Positions 26,382 through 35,246 are shown, counted from the stretch's first letter. The stretch: DNA of 54,328 nt from F23-B02 sp963632825 (GCA_963632825.1 CAVGWF010000001.1:1-54328); one strand, 5' to 3'. The notes: a model not told the origin generated them from the sequence alone. Numbers and translations are program-made.

Positions 26382-28207
26382 ACCGTCCTGCTGAAGAATT
26401 TATCAAGCTGCTTTTTCGTAAGGCTCACGGAGACGGGCCTGCCGTGTGGGCAGTATCTGACGCTGCCGGAGACCACCGCCGCGGCGATGCGCTCAAGCTC
26501 GGCGCGCTCATGCCTTCTGCCTGCCTTTATCGCGGCCTTGCAGGCGACGGTATGCAGCAGCTCGTCTCTTGCACTCCCGGGCGACGCCTTGCCCGTGCGC
26601 AGCCTGCGGCAGACCTCCTCGACGGCGACCGCCGCGTCCGCGGGGTCAATATCGTCGGGCACCGCGCGCACGGCGTAGCTGTCCGAGCCGAACGGCTCTA
26701 TCTCAAAGCCGAACTCGTCAAAGATCTCGGAATTGCCGTCTATTATCTCGGCATCCGCCCCGTCGGGTCTTATTATGACCGGAACGAGCAGCGCTTGGCT
26801 CATTATCTGCCTGTCCTGAGCCTTTAGCCGGTCGAATATCATGCGCTCGTGAGCCGCGTGCTTGTCGATGAGCAGCAGCTCCTCGCCGTTTTCGACGAGA
26901 ATGTAGGTATCGAGAGCCTCGCCGATAACGCGGTGGGCGCTCCCGCTCACCTCACGCATGGGCTCCGGCGCGGGTGCAGGTGCGGGTGTGGAGGCGGGTG
27001 CGGGTCTCGGAGCGGGAGGCGCGTATGCCGGAGCTGCGGGCGAAGCCGGCCTCGGCGACGCGCCATAGCTCTCCGGTGCGCGGAGCACCGTGCGCGACGG
27101 AGGCGCGGCCTCAGCCTTTTCGCGGTATTCCTGCGCGCTCATGCTCTTGAAAAAGCCCTGCTTCGGGGCGGCGACCGCCCTTTGAGTGCCCTCGGAGAGC
27201 GTTATCTCGACCGGTCTGTCCTGCTTTTCGAGCGCTGAGCGCACCGCATGATAAGCGAGGTCAAACACCCTGCGCTCATCGGAAAACTTGACCTCCGTCT
27301 TTGCCGGATGCACATTGACATCCACGGCGCCGCTGCTGAGCGTGAGGTACAGAACGCAGGAGGGGAAGCGCCCGGTGAGCAGCGTGTTTTTATATGCCTG
27401 CTCCACCGCCGATTGCAGCAGGGCGGATTTTATATATCTGCCGTTGCAGTAGAAAAACTGATTTGCGCGGTTGCCGCGTCCCGCGGCGGGAGACGAGGTG
27501 AAGCCGTCGATGCTCATGGTGCCGTCATCTCCGCTGCACGGGAGCATCGAGCCCGATATCTCGCGGCCGAGCAGCGAGTATACCGCTGAGTCGGCTCTGC
27601 CGTCGCCGGGGGTAAAGAACATCTCCTGCCCGTCGCGCCTGCATCGGACGGATACCTCGGGTCTGCCGAGCGCGCAGTGCAGCGCGGCGGCGCAGCATGC
27701 CGATGCCTCCGAGCGGTCGGATTTCAGAAACTTGAGCCGTGCCGGCGTGTTGTGGAATATATCGCGCACGGTTATGCTCGTGCCCTCCGGACAGCCGCAG
27801 GGCACCATATCGACTATATCGCCTGCCGCCACGGTGACTGAAACGCCTTCGGCAGCGCCCTTTTCGCGCGTTATGAGCTCGATGCGGCTGACTGCCGCTA
27901 TCGCAGCGAGAGCCTCGCCGCGGAAGCCCATCGTGCCGATGGCTTCAAGCCCCTTTTCGTCGTGCAGCTTACTCGTGGCGTGCCGCGTGAAGGCAAGTCC
28001 CGCATCCTCGGGACTCATGCCGCAGCCGTCGTCAACTATCTTTATATATGTCGCGCCGCCGTTTTTAAATTCGACCGTCACCTTTTTCGCACCCGCGTCA
28101 AAGGAGTTTTCCAAAAGCTCCTTTATGACCGATGCGGGACGCTCGACCACCTCGCCGGCAGCTATCATATCCGCCAGCAGCGGCGGGAGAATATTAATGC
28201 GTGTCAT
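26378..28207 (-). CDS. mutL: DNA mismatch repair protein MutL
   Basis: 609 aa. The GHKL ATPase half has ELLENSFDAGA, DDGCGM, RHATSK and GFRGEALAAI. A Pro/Ala-rich linker spans about residues 330-400. The C-terminal dimerisation domain has CPHGRPVSV and ACKAAIKAG. The endonuclease motif, DQHA(X)2E(X)4E in the family, reads DKHAAHERMIFD, with Gln to Lys and the last Glu to Asp. GGAGG lies six bases before the ATG at 28207; the frame open to 28354 crosses the promoter zone. It is divergent from miaB. Confidence 0.93.
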   Translation of the reverse strand: MTRINILPPLLADMIAAGEVVERPASVIKELLENSFDAGAKKVTVEFKNGGATYIKIVDDGCGMSPEDAGLAFTRHATSKLHDEKGLEAIGTMGFRGEALAAIAAVSRIELITREKGAAEGVSVTVAAGDIVDMVPCGCPEGTSITVRDIFHNTPARLKFLKSDRSEASACCAAALHCALGRPEVSVRCRRDGQEMFFTPGDGRADSAVYSLLGREISGSMLPCSGDDGTMSIDGFTSSPAAGRGNRANQFFYCNGRYIKSALLQSAVEQAYKNTLLTGRFPSCVLYLTLSSGAVDVNVHPAKTEVKFSDERRVFDLAYHAVRSALEKQDRPVEITLSEGTQRAVAAPKQGFFKSMSAQEYREKAEAAPPSRTVLRAPESYGASPRPASPAAPAYAPPAPRPAPASTPAPAPAPEPMREVSGSAHRVIGEALDTYILVENGEELLLIDKHAAHERMIFDRLKAQDRQIMSQALLVPVIIRPDGADAEIIDGNSEIFDEFGFEIEPFGSDSYAVRAVPDDIDPADAAVAVEEVCRRLRTGKASPGSARDELLHTVACKAAIKAGRRHERAELERIAAAVVSGSVRYCPHGRPVSVSLTKKQLDKFFSRTV

Positions 28208-28252
28208 ATCATGCCTCCGATCGGACGATGGCGCTATTATATATGATTTTTG

Positions 28253-28281
28253 TTGAAAATTCCACTCAAAAATGTTAATAT
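28253..28281 (+). promoter_or_regulatory. Promoter of miaB
   Basis: TTGAAA (28253-28258), 17-base spacer, TAATAT (28276-28281). A TATAAT on the opposite strand at about 28237-28242 may serve mutL, although its -35 region is weak. Confidence 0.65.
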
Positions 28282-28316
28282 GTAATGTAATCTGCTGATT
28301 GTAAGGAATTTGAAAT

Positions 28317-29735
28317 ATGGCATACGAAAGAAAAGAGATAAGCATAGAGGACATCCGCCGTCAGGAGGATATCTGCCGCGAGATATACGACGGCTTCGTG
28401 AGCGCGAAAAGCCATCCGCTGGCAATGGTCGACACATACGGCTGCCAGCAGAACGAGGCCGACAGCGAAAAGCTGCGCGGCTACCTTGCCGAAATGGGCT
28501 ACGGCTTTACGCAGGACGAGTTTGAAGCCGATGTCATTGTCGTGAACACCTGCGCCGTGCGTGAGCACGCGGAGATGCGCGTTCTCGGAAATGTCGGGCA
28601 GCTCAATCACAGCAAAAAGCAGCGTCCGGGGCAGATAATAGCCGTCTGCGGCTGTATGGTGCAGCAGGAGCACATGGTAGAGAAGATAAAGAAATCGTAT
28701 CCCGTCGTCGATCTCGCCTTCGGTCCGCACGACCTGTGGCATTTCCCCGAGCTGCTGCTCAGGGTCATGACCGGTCACAAGCGCGTTTTTGCCACCGAGC
28801 ACACCGACGGCTATGTCGCCGAGGGTATGCCGCAGAAGCGCGACTCCGGCGTTAAGGCGTGGCTGTCCGTCATGTACGGCTGCAACAACTTCTGCACCTA
28901 CTGCGTCGTGCCGTATGTGCGCGGCAGGGAGAGATCCCGCCGTCCGGAGGACATAGTCGCCGAGGCGCGCGAGCTCGTCGAGGCGGGAGTAAAGGATATA
29001 ACCCTGCTCGGTCAGAATGTAAATTCCTATGGCAGGGATCTCGGCACGGGCGTTGACTTTGCCGACCTTATCGCCATGATAAACGACATTCCCGGCGAGT
29101 TTCTCATCCGCTTTATGACGAGTCATCCCAAGGATGCGACGGAAAAGCTTTTCAAGACCATGGCGCAGTGCTCAAAGTGCGCACACCAGCTCCACCTGCC
29201 GGTGCAGTCGGGCAATGACCGCATTCTCAAGGCGATGAACCGCAATTACACCGCCGAGAAGTATCTCAGGCAGGTCGAGCTTGCCAGAAGCTATATGCCG
29301 GATCTCGTTATAACAACGGATATAATCGTGGGCTTCCCGGGAGAAACGGAGGAGGAGTTTGAGGATACCATAAGGCTCTGCGATACCGTGCGCTACGATG
29401 CGATGTTTACATTCATATACTCAAAGCGCGTGGGGACTCCGGCGGCATCCATGCCGGATGCCGCCGGCCGCGAGGATAAGCAGCGCAGGTTTGACAGGCT
29501 GCTTGAGGCGGCAAACAGGGTGTCTGCGGAAAAGCACGCCGAGTATATCGGCAAAACGGTGCGCGTTCTCGTTGACGGGCAGACCGGCAGACAGGAGTAC
29601 AACCTCTCCTCGCGCACGAACGGCGGCAGGCTCGTTCACCTCGCCGGTGACGAGTCGCTTATAGGCAAATTCATTGATGTGAAAATAGTTTCGGGCAATA
29701 CATGGGCGCTTTACGGAAAGGTTGAGGAAAAATGA
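28317..29735 (+). CDS. miaB: tRNA-2-methylthio-N6-dimethylallyladenosine synthase
   Basis: MiaB, 472 aa, radical-SAM methylthiotransferase acting on i6A37 made by MiaA. The N-terminal domain uses the three cysteines in TYGCQQNEAD, VNTCAVRE and CGCM for the auxiliary cluster. CNNFCTYCVVPYVRG is the radical-SAM CxxxCxxC motif. A TRAM domain ends the protein (about residues 400-465). AAGGA lies before the ATG. The stop overlaps the next gene by four bases. Confidence 0.95.
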   Translation: MAYERKEISIEDIRRQEDICREIYDGFVSAKSHPLAMVDTYGCQQNEADSEKLRGYLAEMGYGFTQDEFEADVIVVNTCAVREHAEMRVLGNVGQLNHSKKQRPGQIIAVCGCMVQQEHMVEKIKKSYPVVDLAFGPHDLWHFPELLLRVMTGHKRVFATEHTDGYVAEGMPQKRDSGVKAWLSVMYGCNNFCTYCVVPYVRGRERSRRPEDIVAEARELVEAGVKDITLLGQNVNSYGRDLGTGVDFADLIAMINDIPGEFLIRFMTSHPKDATEKLFKTMAQCSKCAHQLHLPVQSGNDRILKAMNRNYTAEKYLRQVELARSYMPDLVITTDIIVGFPGETEEEFEDTIRLCDTVRYDAMFTFIYSKRVGTPAASMPDAAGREDKQRRFDRLLEAANRVSAEKHAEYIGKTVRVLVDGQTGRQEYNLSSRTNGGRLVHLAGDESLIGKFIDVKIVSGNTWALYGKVEEK

Positions 29736-30277
29736 AAAGCGATAAAGTGAAGAAATATCAGGTAACGCAGACTCTGCGCTTCCCGTCGAACATAATGAAG
29801 GCGTTTTTCTATGCGGGACTCATCCTGCTGCCGCTGTGCGTCATAGTCGTCGTGCTGGGAATATTCATTGATGCGCTCGCCGGTGTGCGCGGTCTGGCAA
29901 TCATACTGAGCGTTCTGTCGGTCATCTGGCTGTTCGCGGCAAATTATATCTCGGAAACGAGCTTCGGACTTGCCAATGTCTCGTTTACCGAAAGCTGCAT
30001 CATCTTCCGCACCGGCGGCGAGAACAGCACCGAGTACCGGCTTGCGTGGAGCGACGCGGAATGCTGCGGCATGGAAAAGACCCGCCGCTCGTGGTGGTGC
30101 TATGTCTCGGACCACGAGCTGAGCGATAAGGAGCGCAGGGAGTTCCCCGAGTTCGTCGAAAAGGGCGTTTTTTATTTCAGCTATGCCGACAACACATGGG
30201 AGGAGCTCATGCGGTTTGCCCCCGAGCGCCTGCGCGGCGAGCTTGAGAGCGCCAGGAAGGCCGCCGGACTTGCGTAA
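29732..30277 (+). CDS. Membrane protein with YcxB-like C-terminal domain
   Basis: 181 aa, role unknown. Two membrane segments (about residues 26-47 and 53-73) are followed by a soluble domain with the pattern FTESCIIFRTGGE, then SDAECCGMEKTRRSWW and ERREFPEFVEK, like the YcxB-type domain of small Firmicute membrane proteins. Its start overlaps the miaB stop (ATGA), so it is translated with miaB. A repeat cluster follows. Confidence 0.65.
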   Translation: MKSDKVKKYQVTQTLRFPSNIMKAFFYAGLILLPLCVIVVVLGIFIDALAGVRGLAIILSVLSVIWLFAANYISETSFGLANVSFTESCIIFRTGGENSTEYRLAWSDAECCGMEKTRRSWWCYVSDHELSDKERREFPEFVEKGVFYFSYADNTWEELMRFAPERLRGELESARKAAGLA

Positions 30278-30282
30278 GCCGA

Positions 30283-30720
30283 GCCGCAGGCAACAATATT
30301 GTGTAGGCTTGCGCCGATGATATATTTCCACCTCATCAGTCGGCTTCGCCGACAGCTTCCCCTCCGAGGGGAAGCCAAGGGCGGTGCCATTTCATTAGGC
30401 AGACTTACGGGATGCGCTGCCTCCCTTGTGCAAAGGGAGGTGGATCGGCGTAAGCCGAGCCGGAAGGATTGTCCGCTCGCCGCGGCGGGCAATGCGCTAC
30501 CAATGTTGGCAGTTGTTCTAACTGCGTTGTCACGGTAACGCACTGCGGAGAATGCTTCTGCCCCATGGGTGCACCGATTCAGTGCGGCAATATACCGGTT
30601 TCGTCGGTACCTTCCGGTCGGGAAGCCGCGATAGATGTATTGGCAGGTGCGTCAAGGCGCCTCTGAAAAACCTTTACGCAAGGGAGCCAAGGGTGCACTA
30701 CAGCAGCGCGCCCGTACCCA
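30283..30720. repeat. Modular repeat cluster upstream of mutS
   Basis: Minus-reading orientation. CGGCTTCGCCGACAGC palindrome (30330-30377), CTCCCTTGTGCAAAGGGAG (30418-30470), the GCAGTTGTTCTAACTGC module (30505-30545) and a terminal module (30600-30665), then a truncated TTTACGCAAGGGAGCC (30669-30687). A further AAGGCGCGTTGAAAAA end abuts the mutS ATG. Confidence 0.85.
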
Positions 30721-30761
30721 CAAAAAAACATACAGGAGAAGCGCCAAGGCGCGTTGAAAAA

Positions 30762-33365
30762 ATGGCAGAACTCACACCGATGAAAATGCAATACCGGCAG
30801 ATAAAGGAGCAGTACAGTGATTGCCTGCTGTTTTTCCGTCTCGGCGATTTCTACGAGATGTTCGACGAGGATGCCAAGATCGCGTCCAAGGAGCTCGATC
30901 TCGCGCTTACGACGCGCGACCGCGGCGTTGCCGATCCGGAGCTGCGCACGCCCATGTGCGGGGTGCCGTATCACAGCAGCCAATCGTACATAGCAAAGCT
31001 CATAGCGCGCGGGTACAAGGTCGCCATATGCGAGCAGATGGAGGATCCTGCCACGGCGAAGGGGCTGGTAAAGCGCGATGTTATCCGCGTCATCACTCCC
31101 GGCACGGTGACGGATGCCGCCATGCTCGACGAGGGCAAGAGCAACTATCTCGGCGCCGTTTACTACGAGGCCGGACACGGTGCCGTGGCGTTCTGCGACA
31201 TATCGACGGGCGAGTTCTGCGTTGCCGCGATGCAGGGTGACAATTTAAACCATATACTCAATGAGCTCAGCAGGTTCGCGCCGCGGGAGCTCATTATGAA
31301 CAAGGCTGCCGCCGAGACCGGCACCATCCCCAATTTTGCGCGCATGAAGCTCGGCTGCATGCTCGAAATGGGCGGCAATGACTATGAATATATGGAGTGC
31401 TCGGCACGGGTCTGCGAGCAGTTCAAGCTCTCGTCGATAGACGATGCGGGGCTTGGCGACACGCCCGCTGCCGTTTGCGCAGCGGGGGCGCTTCTGCGCT
31501 ATATAAGCGAAACGCAGAAAACCGACATGGCGCACATCCGCAGGATAGACCTTTTCACCGGCGGCAGGTACATGGAGCTCGACTGGGCGACGCGCCGCTC
31601 GCTCGAGCTTACCGAATCGCTGCGCACCGGAGAAAAGCGCGGCTCTCTGCTGTGGGTGCTCGACAAAACGAAAACGCCCATGGGCGGCAGACTGCTGCGC
31701 TCATGGATAGAGCGTCCGCTGCTGAGCCCCGTTGCGATAAAGCGCAGACTCTCCGCCGTGGACGAGCTGTGCAGAAACAATGTCGCGCGCGGTGAGCTTA
31801 TAGAGACCATGCGCGGCATGGGCGATATGCAGCGGCTCATCGGCAGAGTGGTTTACGGTACGGCAAATGCCCGCGACCTGATCGTGCTGCGTGACTGCAC
31901 GGCGGTGCTGCCGAGGATAGTCGAGCTGCTCGCCCCGTTTAAAAGCGCTCAGCTTAAGCAGATAGCGGAGCTGGATGTTCTGCACGAGATAAACATGCGC
32001 ATAAACTGGGCGATCTGTGACGATCCTCCTTTCTCCGTGCGCGAGGGCGGAATGCTCAGAACCGGCTACTCCGAGCAGGTCGACAAGCTGCGCAGGATAC
32101 GCGATAACGGCGCCGAGTCGGTAGCCGAGCTTGAGCGTGCCGAAAAGCTGCGCACCGGCATCAAAAAGCTCAAGATAGGCTACAACAAGGTGTTCGGCTA
32201 CTACATAGAGATACCTAAATCCGCCGCCGCCGAGGGCAAGATCCCCGAATCGTATGTCAGAAAGCAGACTCTCATGTCGAGCGAGAGGTATTTCACCCCC
32301 GAGCTCAAGGAAATGGAGACCACGCTGCTGACGGCATCCGACAAGATAAAGCAGCTTGAGTATGAATTTTTCGTTGATCTGTGCCACACGATAGCGGGCA
32401 TGGTCGGGCAGGTGCAGGCGACCGCAGAGGCGGTGGCGCGGCTCGATGTCTTCTGCTCGTTTGCCGATGTGGCGGTGCGCAATGATTACTGTATGCCGGA
32501 GATCGACGCCTCCGGCGAGCTCACGATCCGCGACGGCCGCCACCCCGTCGTCGAGCAGACGCTCAGCGATGTTGCATTCGTGCCGAACGACACGCAGCTC
32601 AACTGCGAGGGCAACCGCGTTGCCATCGTAACGGGACCGAACATGGCGGGCAAGAGCACCTATATGCGCCAGACCGCGCTCATTGCGCTCATGGCTCAGA
32701 TAGGCTCGTTTGTTCCGGCGAAAAGCGCCGTCATCGGCGTTGTCGACAGGGTATTCACCCGCATAGGTGCATCCGACGACCTTGCAAGCGGGCAATCGAC
32801 CTTCATGCTCGAAATGAGCGAGGTTGCAAATATCCTGCAAAACGCGACCTCGTCAAGTCTGCTCATCCTCGATGAGATCGGCAGGGGCACCTCGACCTAC
32901 GACGGCATGGCGATAGCCCGCGCGGTGCTGGAATACTGCGCCGACAGGAAAAGGCTCGGCGCGAAAACGATGTTTGCAACGCATTATCACGAGCTCAGCG
33001 CGCTTGAGGGCAGCGTTGAGGGCGTGCACAATTTCTCGATAAGCGCGAAAAAGCAGGGCGACACGCTGGTGTTCCTGCGCAAGATAGTGCCCGGCTCGGC
33101 CGACGACAGCTACGGAATAGAGGTCGCAAAGCTCGCCGGTGTGCCGGATAAGGTCATCAGCAGGGCAAAGACCTATCTGCGGCAGCTTGAGGATTCCGGC
33201 GCGGCTCCCAGGGTCGAAAAAAAGCGGCCCGAGGCGCAGATAAGCCTTGTCGATGCCGGTCAGGACGAGATCGGCAGGATACTTCGGGCAACCGACATAA
33301 ACTCGCTGACGCCACTTGAGGCGCTGAATCTGCTCAGCGAGCTTCAGCAGAAGGCGAGGGACTGA
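30762..33365 (+). CDS. mutS: DNA mismatch repair protein MutS
   Basis: 867 aa. Mismatch-binding Phe30-Tyr31-Glu32 lies in GDFYEMFDED. The ATPase has Walker A GPNMAGKSTYMRQTAL, Walker B LLILDEIGRGTSTYDG and ATHYHEL. The N terminus (AELTPMKMQYRQIKEQY) fixes the ATG at 30762. No ribosome site lies at normal distance; CAGGAG is 24 bases upstream, and the last 20 bases resemble a repeat terminus. The 70-codon open frame upstream is repeat-derived. It is split from mutL by miaB. Confidence 0.95.
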   Translation: MAELTPMKMQYRQIKEQYSDCLLFFRLGDFYEMFDEDAKIASKELDLALTTRDRGVADPELRTPMCGVPYHSSQSYIAKLIARGYKVAICEQMEDPATAKGLVKRDVIRVITPGTVTDAAMLDEGKSNYLGAVYYEAGHGAVAFCDISTGEFCVAAMQGDNLNHILNELSRFAPRELIMNKAAAETGTIPNFARMKLGCMLEMGGNDYEYMECSARVCEQFKLSSIDDAGLGDTPAAVCAAGALLRYISETQKTDMAHIRRIDLFTGGRYMELDWATRRSLELTESLRTGEKRGSLLWVLDKTKTPMGGRLLRSWIERPLLSPVAIKRRLSAVDELCRNNVARGELIETMRGMGDMQRLIGRVVYGTANARDLIVLRDCTAVLPRIVELLAPFKSAQLKQIAELDVLHEINMRINWAICDDPPFSVREGGMLRTGYSEQVDKLRRIRDNGAESVAELERAEKLRTGIKKLKIGYNKVFGYYIEIPKSAAAEGKIPESYVRKQTLMSSERYFTPELKEMETTLLTASDKIKQLEYEFFVDLCHTIAGMVGQVQATAEAVARLDVFCSFADVAVRNDYCMPEIDASGELTIRDGRHPVVEQTLSDVAFVPNDTQLNCEGNRVAIVTGPNMAGKSTYMRQTALIALMAQIGSFVPAKSAVIGVVDRVFTRIGASDDLASGQSTFMLEMSEVANILQNATSSSLLILDEIGRGTSTYDGMAIARAVLEYCADRKRLGAKTMFATHYHELSALEGSVEGVHNFSISAKKQGDTLVFLRKIVPGSADDSYGIEVAKLAGVPDKVISRAKTYLRQLEDSGAAPRVEKKRPEAQISLVDAGQDEIGRILRATDINSLTPLEALNLLSELQQKARD

Positions 33366-34051
33366 TGAGAGACAGACTGAAAAAATCCGAGTTCTGGAGC
33401 GCGCTGCTGCTCCTGCTGCTCCACACGCTGCTGATCCCGAACATGCTGAGCCTGCTTGCATCCGCACACCCGGAGCTTATGACAAACGCGGAGATAAACC
33501 TCGTTTACTACACCGTGTCGACTCTGCTTGTGTGCATTTTTCTCGGAAAATATCTGCGCCGCAGCTTTGACGGGCTTGCCGACGCTCCGGGGCGGTGCCT
33601 TTCCAGCTTCGCTATCGGCTGGGGGCTGTATCTGCTGCTGACCATAGCGGCATCGGGCGTTATGAGCGTCCTCGGCCTGGGCGAGAACCTGAATCAGGAT
33701 TCGATAAGCTCCATGCTCGGTCAGGAGCGCGGGATCATAATCGCCATGGTCGTGTTTCTCGCACCGATAGTGGAGGAGAGCCTGTTCCGCGGCGGGCTGT
33801 TCTGCGGGCTTTATCCGAAAAGCCGTTTTGCGGCCTACGCGGTGTCGATGCTGCTGTTCTGCATTTACCATGTCTGGCGCTACGCCATCGCACTGGGTGA
33901 TGCGAGCTATCTGCTCATGTCGATACAGTATATCCCCGCCGCGTTCGCGCTGTGCTGGGTATACGAGCGCTCGGGCTCGGTGTGGACGAACATATTCTTC
34001 CACATGAGCATTAACGCCTATGCCGTTTTTGCCGCCTCCCACCTCGTGTGA
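33365..34051 (+). CDS. CPBP-family intramembrane protease
   Basis: 228 aa, about seven membrane segments. The three conserved motifs are EESLFRGGLFCGLY (Glu-Glu and Arg), FCIYHVWRYAI (His) and NIFFHMSINAY (His and Asn), which form the metal-independent Rce1-type active site. Bacterial members act in bacteriocin self-immunity or regulated proteolysis. The ATG overlaps the mutS stop by one base (TGATG), indicating coupling, which is unusual for these two functions. Confidence 0.85.
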   Translation: MRDRLKKSEFWSALLLLLLHTLLIPNMLSLLASAHPELMTNAEINLVYYTVSTLLVCIFLGKYLRRSFDGLADAPGRCLSSFAIGWGLYLLLTIAASGVMSVLGLGENLNQDSISSMLGQERGIIIAMVVFLAPIVEESLFRGGLFCGLYPKSRFAAYAVSMLLFCIYHVWRYAIALGDASYLLMSIQYIPAAFALCWVYERSGSVWTNIFFHMSINAYAVFAASHLV

Positions 34052-34066
34052 GGGCGCGCCCTCACA
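34047..34066 (+). terminator. 20-base perfect palindrome at the CPBP gene stop
   Basis: TGTGAGGGCGCGCCCTCACA spans the stop codon. It can fold as a short hairpin, but no T-run follows, so it may be a pause or processing site instead of a terminator. Confidence 0.4.
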
Positions 34067-34112
34067 GTTTGTGACCGGACGGCCGGATCATATATAAATT
34101 CTCATAAAGGAT

Positions 34113-34637
34113 GTGTTTGAGGATAACAGGTTCAGTACGAAAAAAATGACAGTGTGCGCAATGCTCATTGCCTTTGATGTCATATTCACGCGCGTTTTGG
34201 CGCTGAATATGCCGCTGGCGAAGATCGGCATCGGCTTTGCGGCGGCAGCCGTCTGCGCGATGCTCTACGGTCCGGCGTGGGCGGCCGTGTGCGCGGGTCT
34301 GGGCGATCTCGCCGGCTCGCTGCTGTTTCCGACGGGGGCATACTTCCCCGGCTTTACCGTCACCGCGGCCATCGGCGGCGCAATATTCGGCCTTGCCCTG
34401 TACGGTTCCCGGCCGACGGTGCTCCGGTGCTTTCTCGCGGCCCTGTGCAACGGCGTTATCGTGTCGCTGCTGCTGAATACCGCGATGATCTCCGCCGTAT
34501 ACGGACCGCCGTTTACTCCGCTGCTGCTTACGCGTCTTGCGCAGTTCGGCATTATGCTCGCCGTGCAGACGCTCGTTTTTGTGTTTCTCACGCGCTCCGA
34601 CACCCTCTATGAAAAGCTCATGTCCCTCCGCGAGTAA
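34113..34637 (+). CDS. ECF transporter S component, FolT-like
   Basis: 174 aa, six membrane segments. KMTVCAMLIAFDVIFTRVLA and LAKIGIGFAAAAVCAMLYGP match the substrate-binding S subunits for folate; the shared energising EcfA/EcfT genes are not in the window. The start is uncertain: GTG at 34113 gives the full length given here, but AAAGG lies too close; ATG at 34146 is also possible. I looked for a tetrahydrofolate riboswitch upstream; the 60-base gap is too short for one. Confidence 0.75.
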   Translation: MFEDNRFSTKKMTVCAMLIAFDVIFTRVLALNMPLAKIGIGFAAAAVCAMLYGPAWAAVCAGLGDLAGSLLFPTGAYFPGFTVTAAIGGAIFGLALYGSRPTVLRCFLAALCNGVIVSLLLNTAMISAVYGPPFTPLLLTRLAQFGIMLAVQTLVFVFLTRSDTLYEKLMSLRE

Positions 34638-34639
34638 TT

Positions 34640-34712
34640 TCGGAGGCGGTTTTCCGCGCCTGCGGATACGGTCATTGCGGTATCCCGACCGGTGTGTGTG
34701 CCGGCGGAGCCA
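34640..34712. repeat. Lone repeat terminal module after the folT-like gene
   Basis: CGGAGGCGGTTTTCCGCGCC through GGTATCCCGACCGG, starting three bases after the stop codon as in the rnhA and ZIP examples. None of the central modules is present. Confidence 0.7.
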
Positions 34713-34723
34713 CAAATAAAAAG

Positions 34724-34885
34724 AGCAGACCGGAGACCGGTCTGCTGAACAGGGTTGTGGGATAAAGATATGAGCCGCGGTCTTGCCCTGCAAGACCTAT
34801 TGGATAAGCTGTGCTTAGATAATACATCGCCTGAAGGCTCTTGTAAAGAGCGAACGGACACTACTTTTGTCGAACGAAAAATTTC
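34724..34885 (-). ncRNA. Candidate structured small RNA
   Basis: A non-coding stretch with four perfect short hairpins, each with a three-base loop (plus-strand coordinates): AGCAGACCGG/CCGGTCTGCT (34724-34746), GGTCTTGC/GCAAGACC (about 34769-34787), TAAGC/GCTTA (about 34805-34817) and GCTCTT/AAGAGC (about 34836-34850). The first ends in TCTTTTTATTT on the minus strand, a good intrinsic terminator, and no minus-strand gene needs it. A Spo0A box lies at the presumed 5' side. I do not recognise the family. The 5' end is a guess. Confidence 0.4.
34868..34874 (+). promoter_or_regulatory. Perfect Spo0A box
   Basis: TTTTGTCGAA contains the 0A-box core TGTCGAA. It lies 67 bases before the DUF378 gene and just upstream of the minus-strand RNA candidate, so either could be its target. 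Confidence 0.5.
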
Positions 34886-34940
34886 CGCAAATAATTTTTT
34901 CCCGCGCGGGAATACTGAGTGGGAAAGGAGTGTTTGCAGG

Positions 34941-35150
34941 ATGATAATCGACCGCATAGCGCTTATTCTGACCATAATCGGCGGCATAAACTGGGGCAGC
35001 ATCGGTCTGTTCCGTTTCGATATCGTCGCGTGGATATGCGGCGGACAGACCGCAGCGGTCAGCCGTGTTATTTACACGCTCGTCGGTCTTGCCGCGCTTT
35101 GGTGCATTTCCCTGCTGCTGCGCCATGACGCGCTGCCGGATGAACAATAG
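34941..35150 (+). CDS. DUF378 small membrane protein
   Basis: 69 aa. IDRIALILTIIGGINWGSIG plus LFRFDIVAWICGG is the DUF378 signature (IGAINWGLVGLF-like), with a second membrane helix at residues 42-62. Function unknown; relatives are small integral membrane proteins, often in spore formers. AAAGGAG ten bases before 34941 sets the start; the longer open frame to 34755 runs through the structured RNA region and lacks a ribosome site. Confidence 0.85.
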   Translation: MIIDRIALILTIIGGINWGSIGLFRFDIVAWICGGQTAAVSRVIYTLVGLAALWCISLLLRHDALPDEQ

Positions 35151-35179
35151 ACAACGACAGTCAAAAACCCATATCCAGT

Positions 35180-35220
35180 ACACCCCCGTTTCCGGTACAA
35201 AAAAGGAAACGGGGGTGTTT
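35180..35220. terminator. Terminator between DUF378 and the lipoprotein gene
   Basis: ACACCCCCGTTTCC and GGAAACGGGGGTGT, 14-pair perfect stem, followed by TTT on the plus strand. Serves two convergent genes. The core CACCCCCGTTT is the same as in the ileS terminator. Confidence 0.8.
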
Positions 35221-35246
35221 CGACTCGGCAGGGGATTGTTGCTTGC

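Noticed and set aside
30552..30761. Extended N terminus of MutS
   Set aside because: The 70 upstream codons are repeat sequence; the MutS family begins at the ATG at 30762.
34052..34112. Tetrahydrofolate riboswitch ahead of the folT-like gene
   Set aside because: The gap is only about 60 bases and lacks the conserved riboswitch elements.
34724..34885. Identification of the structured RNA as 6S, SRP or RNase P RNA
   Set aside because: None of the conserved sequences of these RNAs (for example the SRP GGUCAGG...GGAAGG loop) is present, and the multi-hairpin layout does not match 6S.
34755..34940. N-terminal extension of the DUF378 protein
   Set aside because: The extra 62 codons run through the hairpin-rich RNA region and have no ribosome site; the ATG at 34941 has a strong one.
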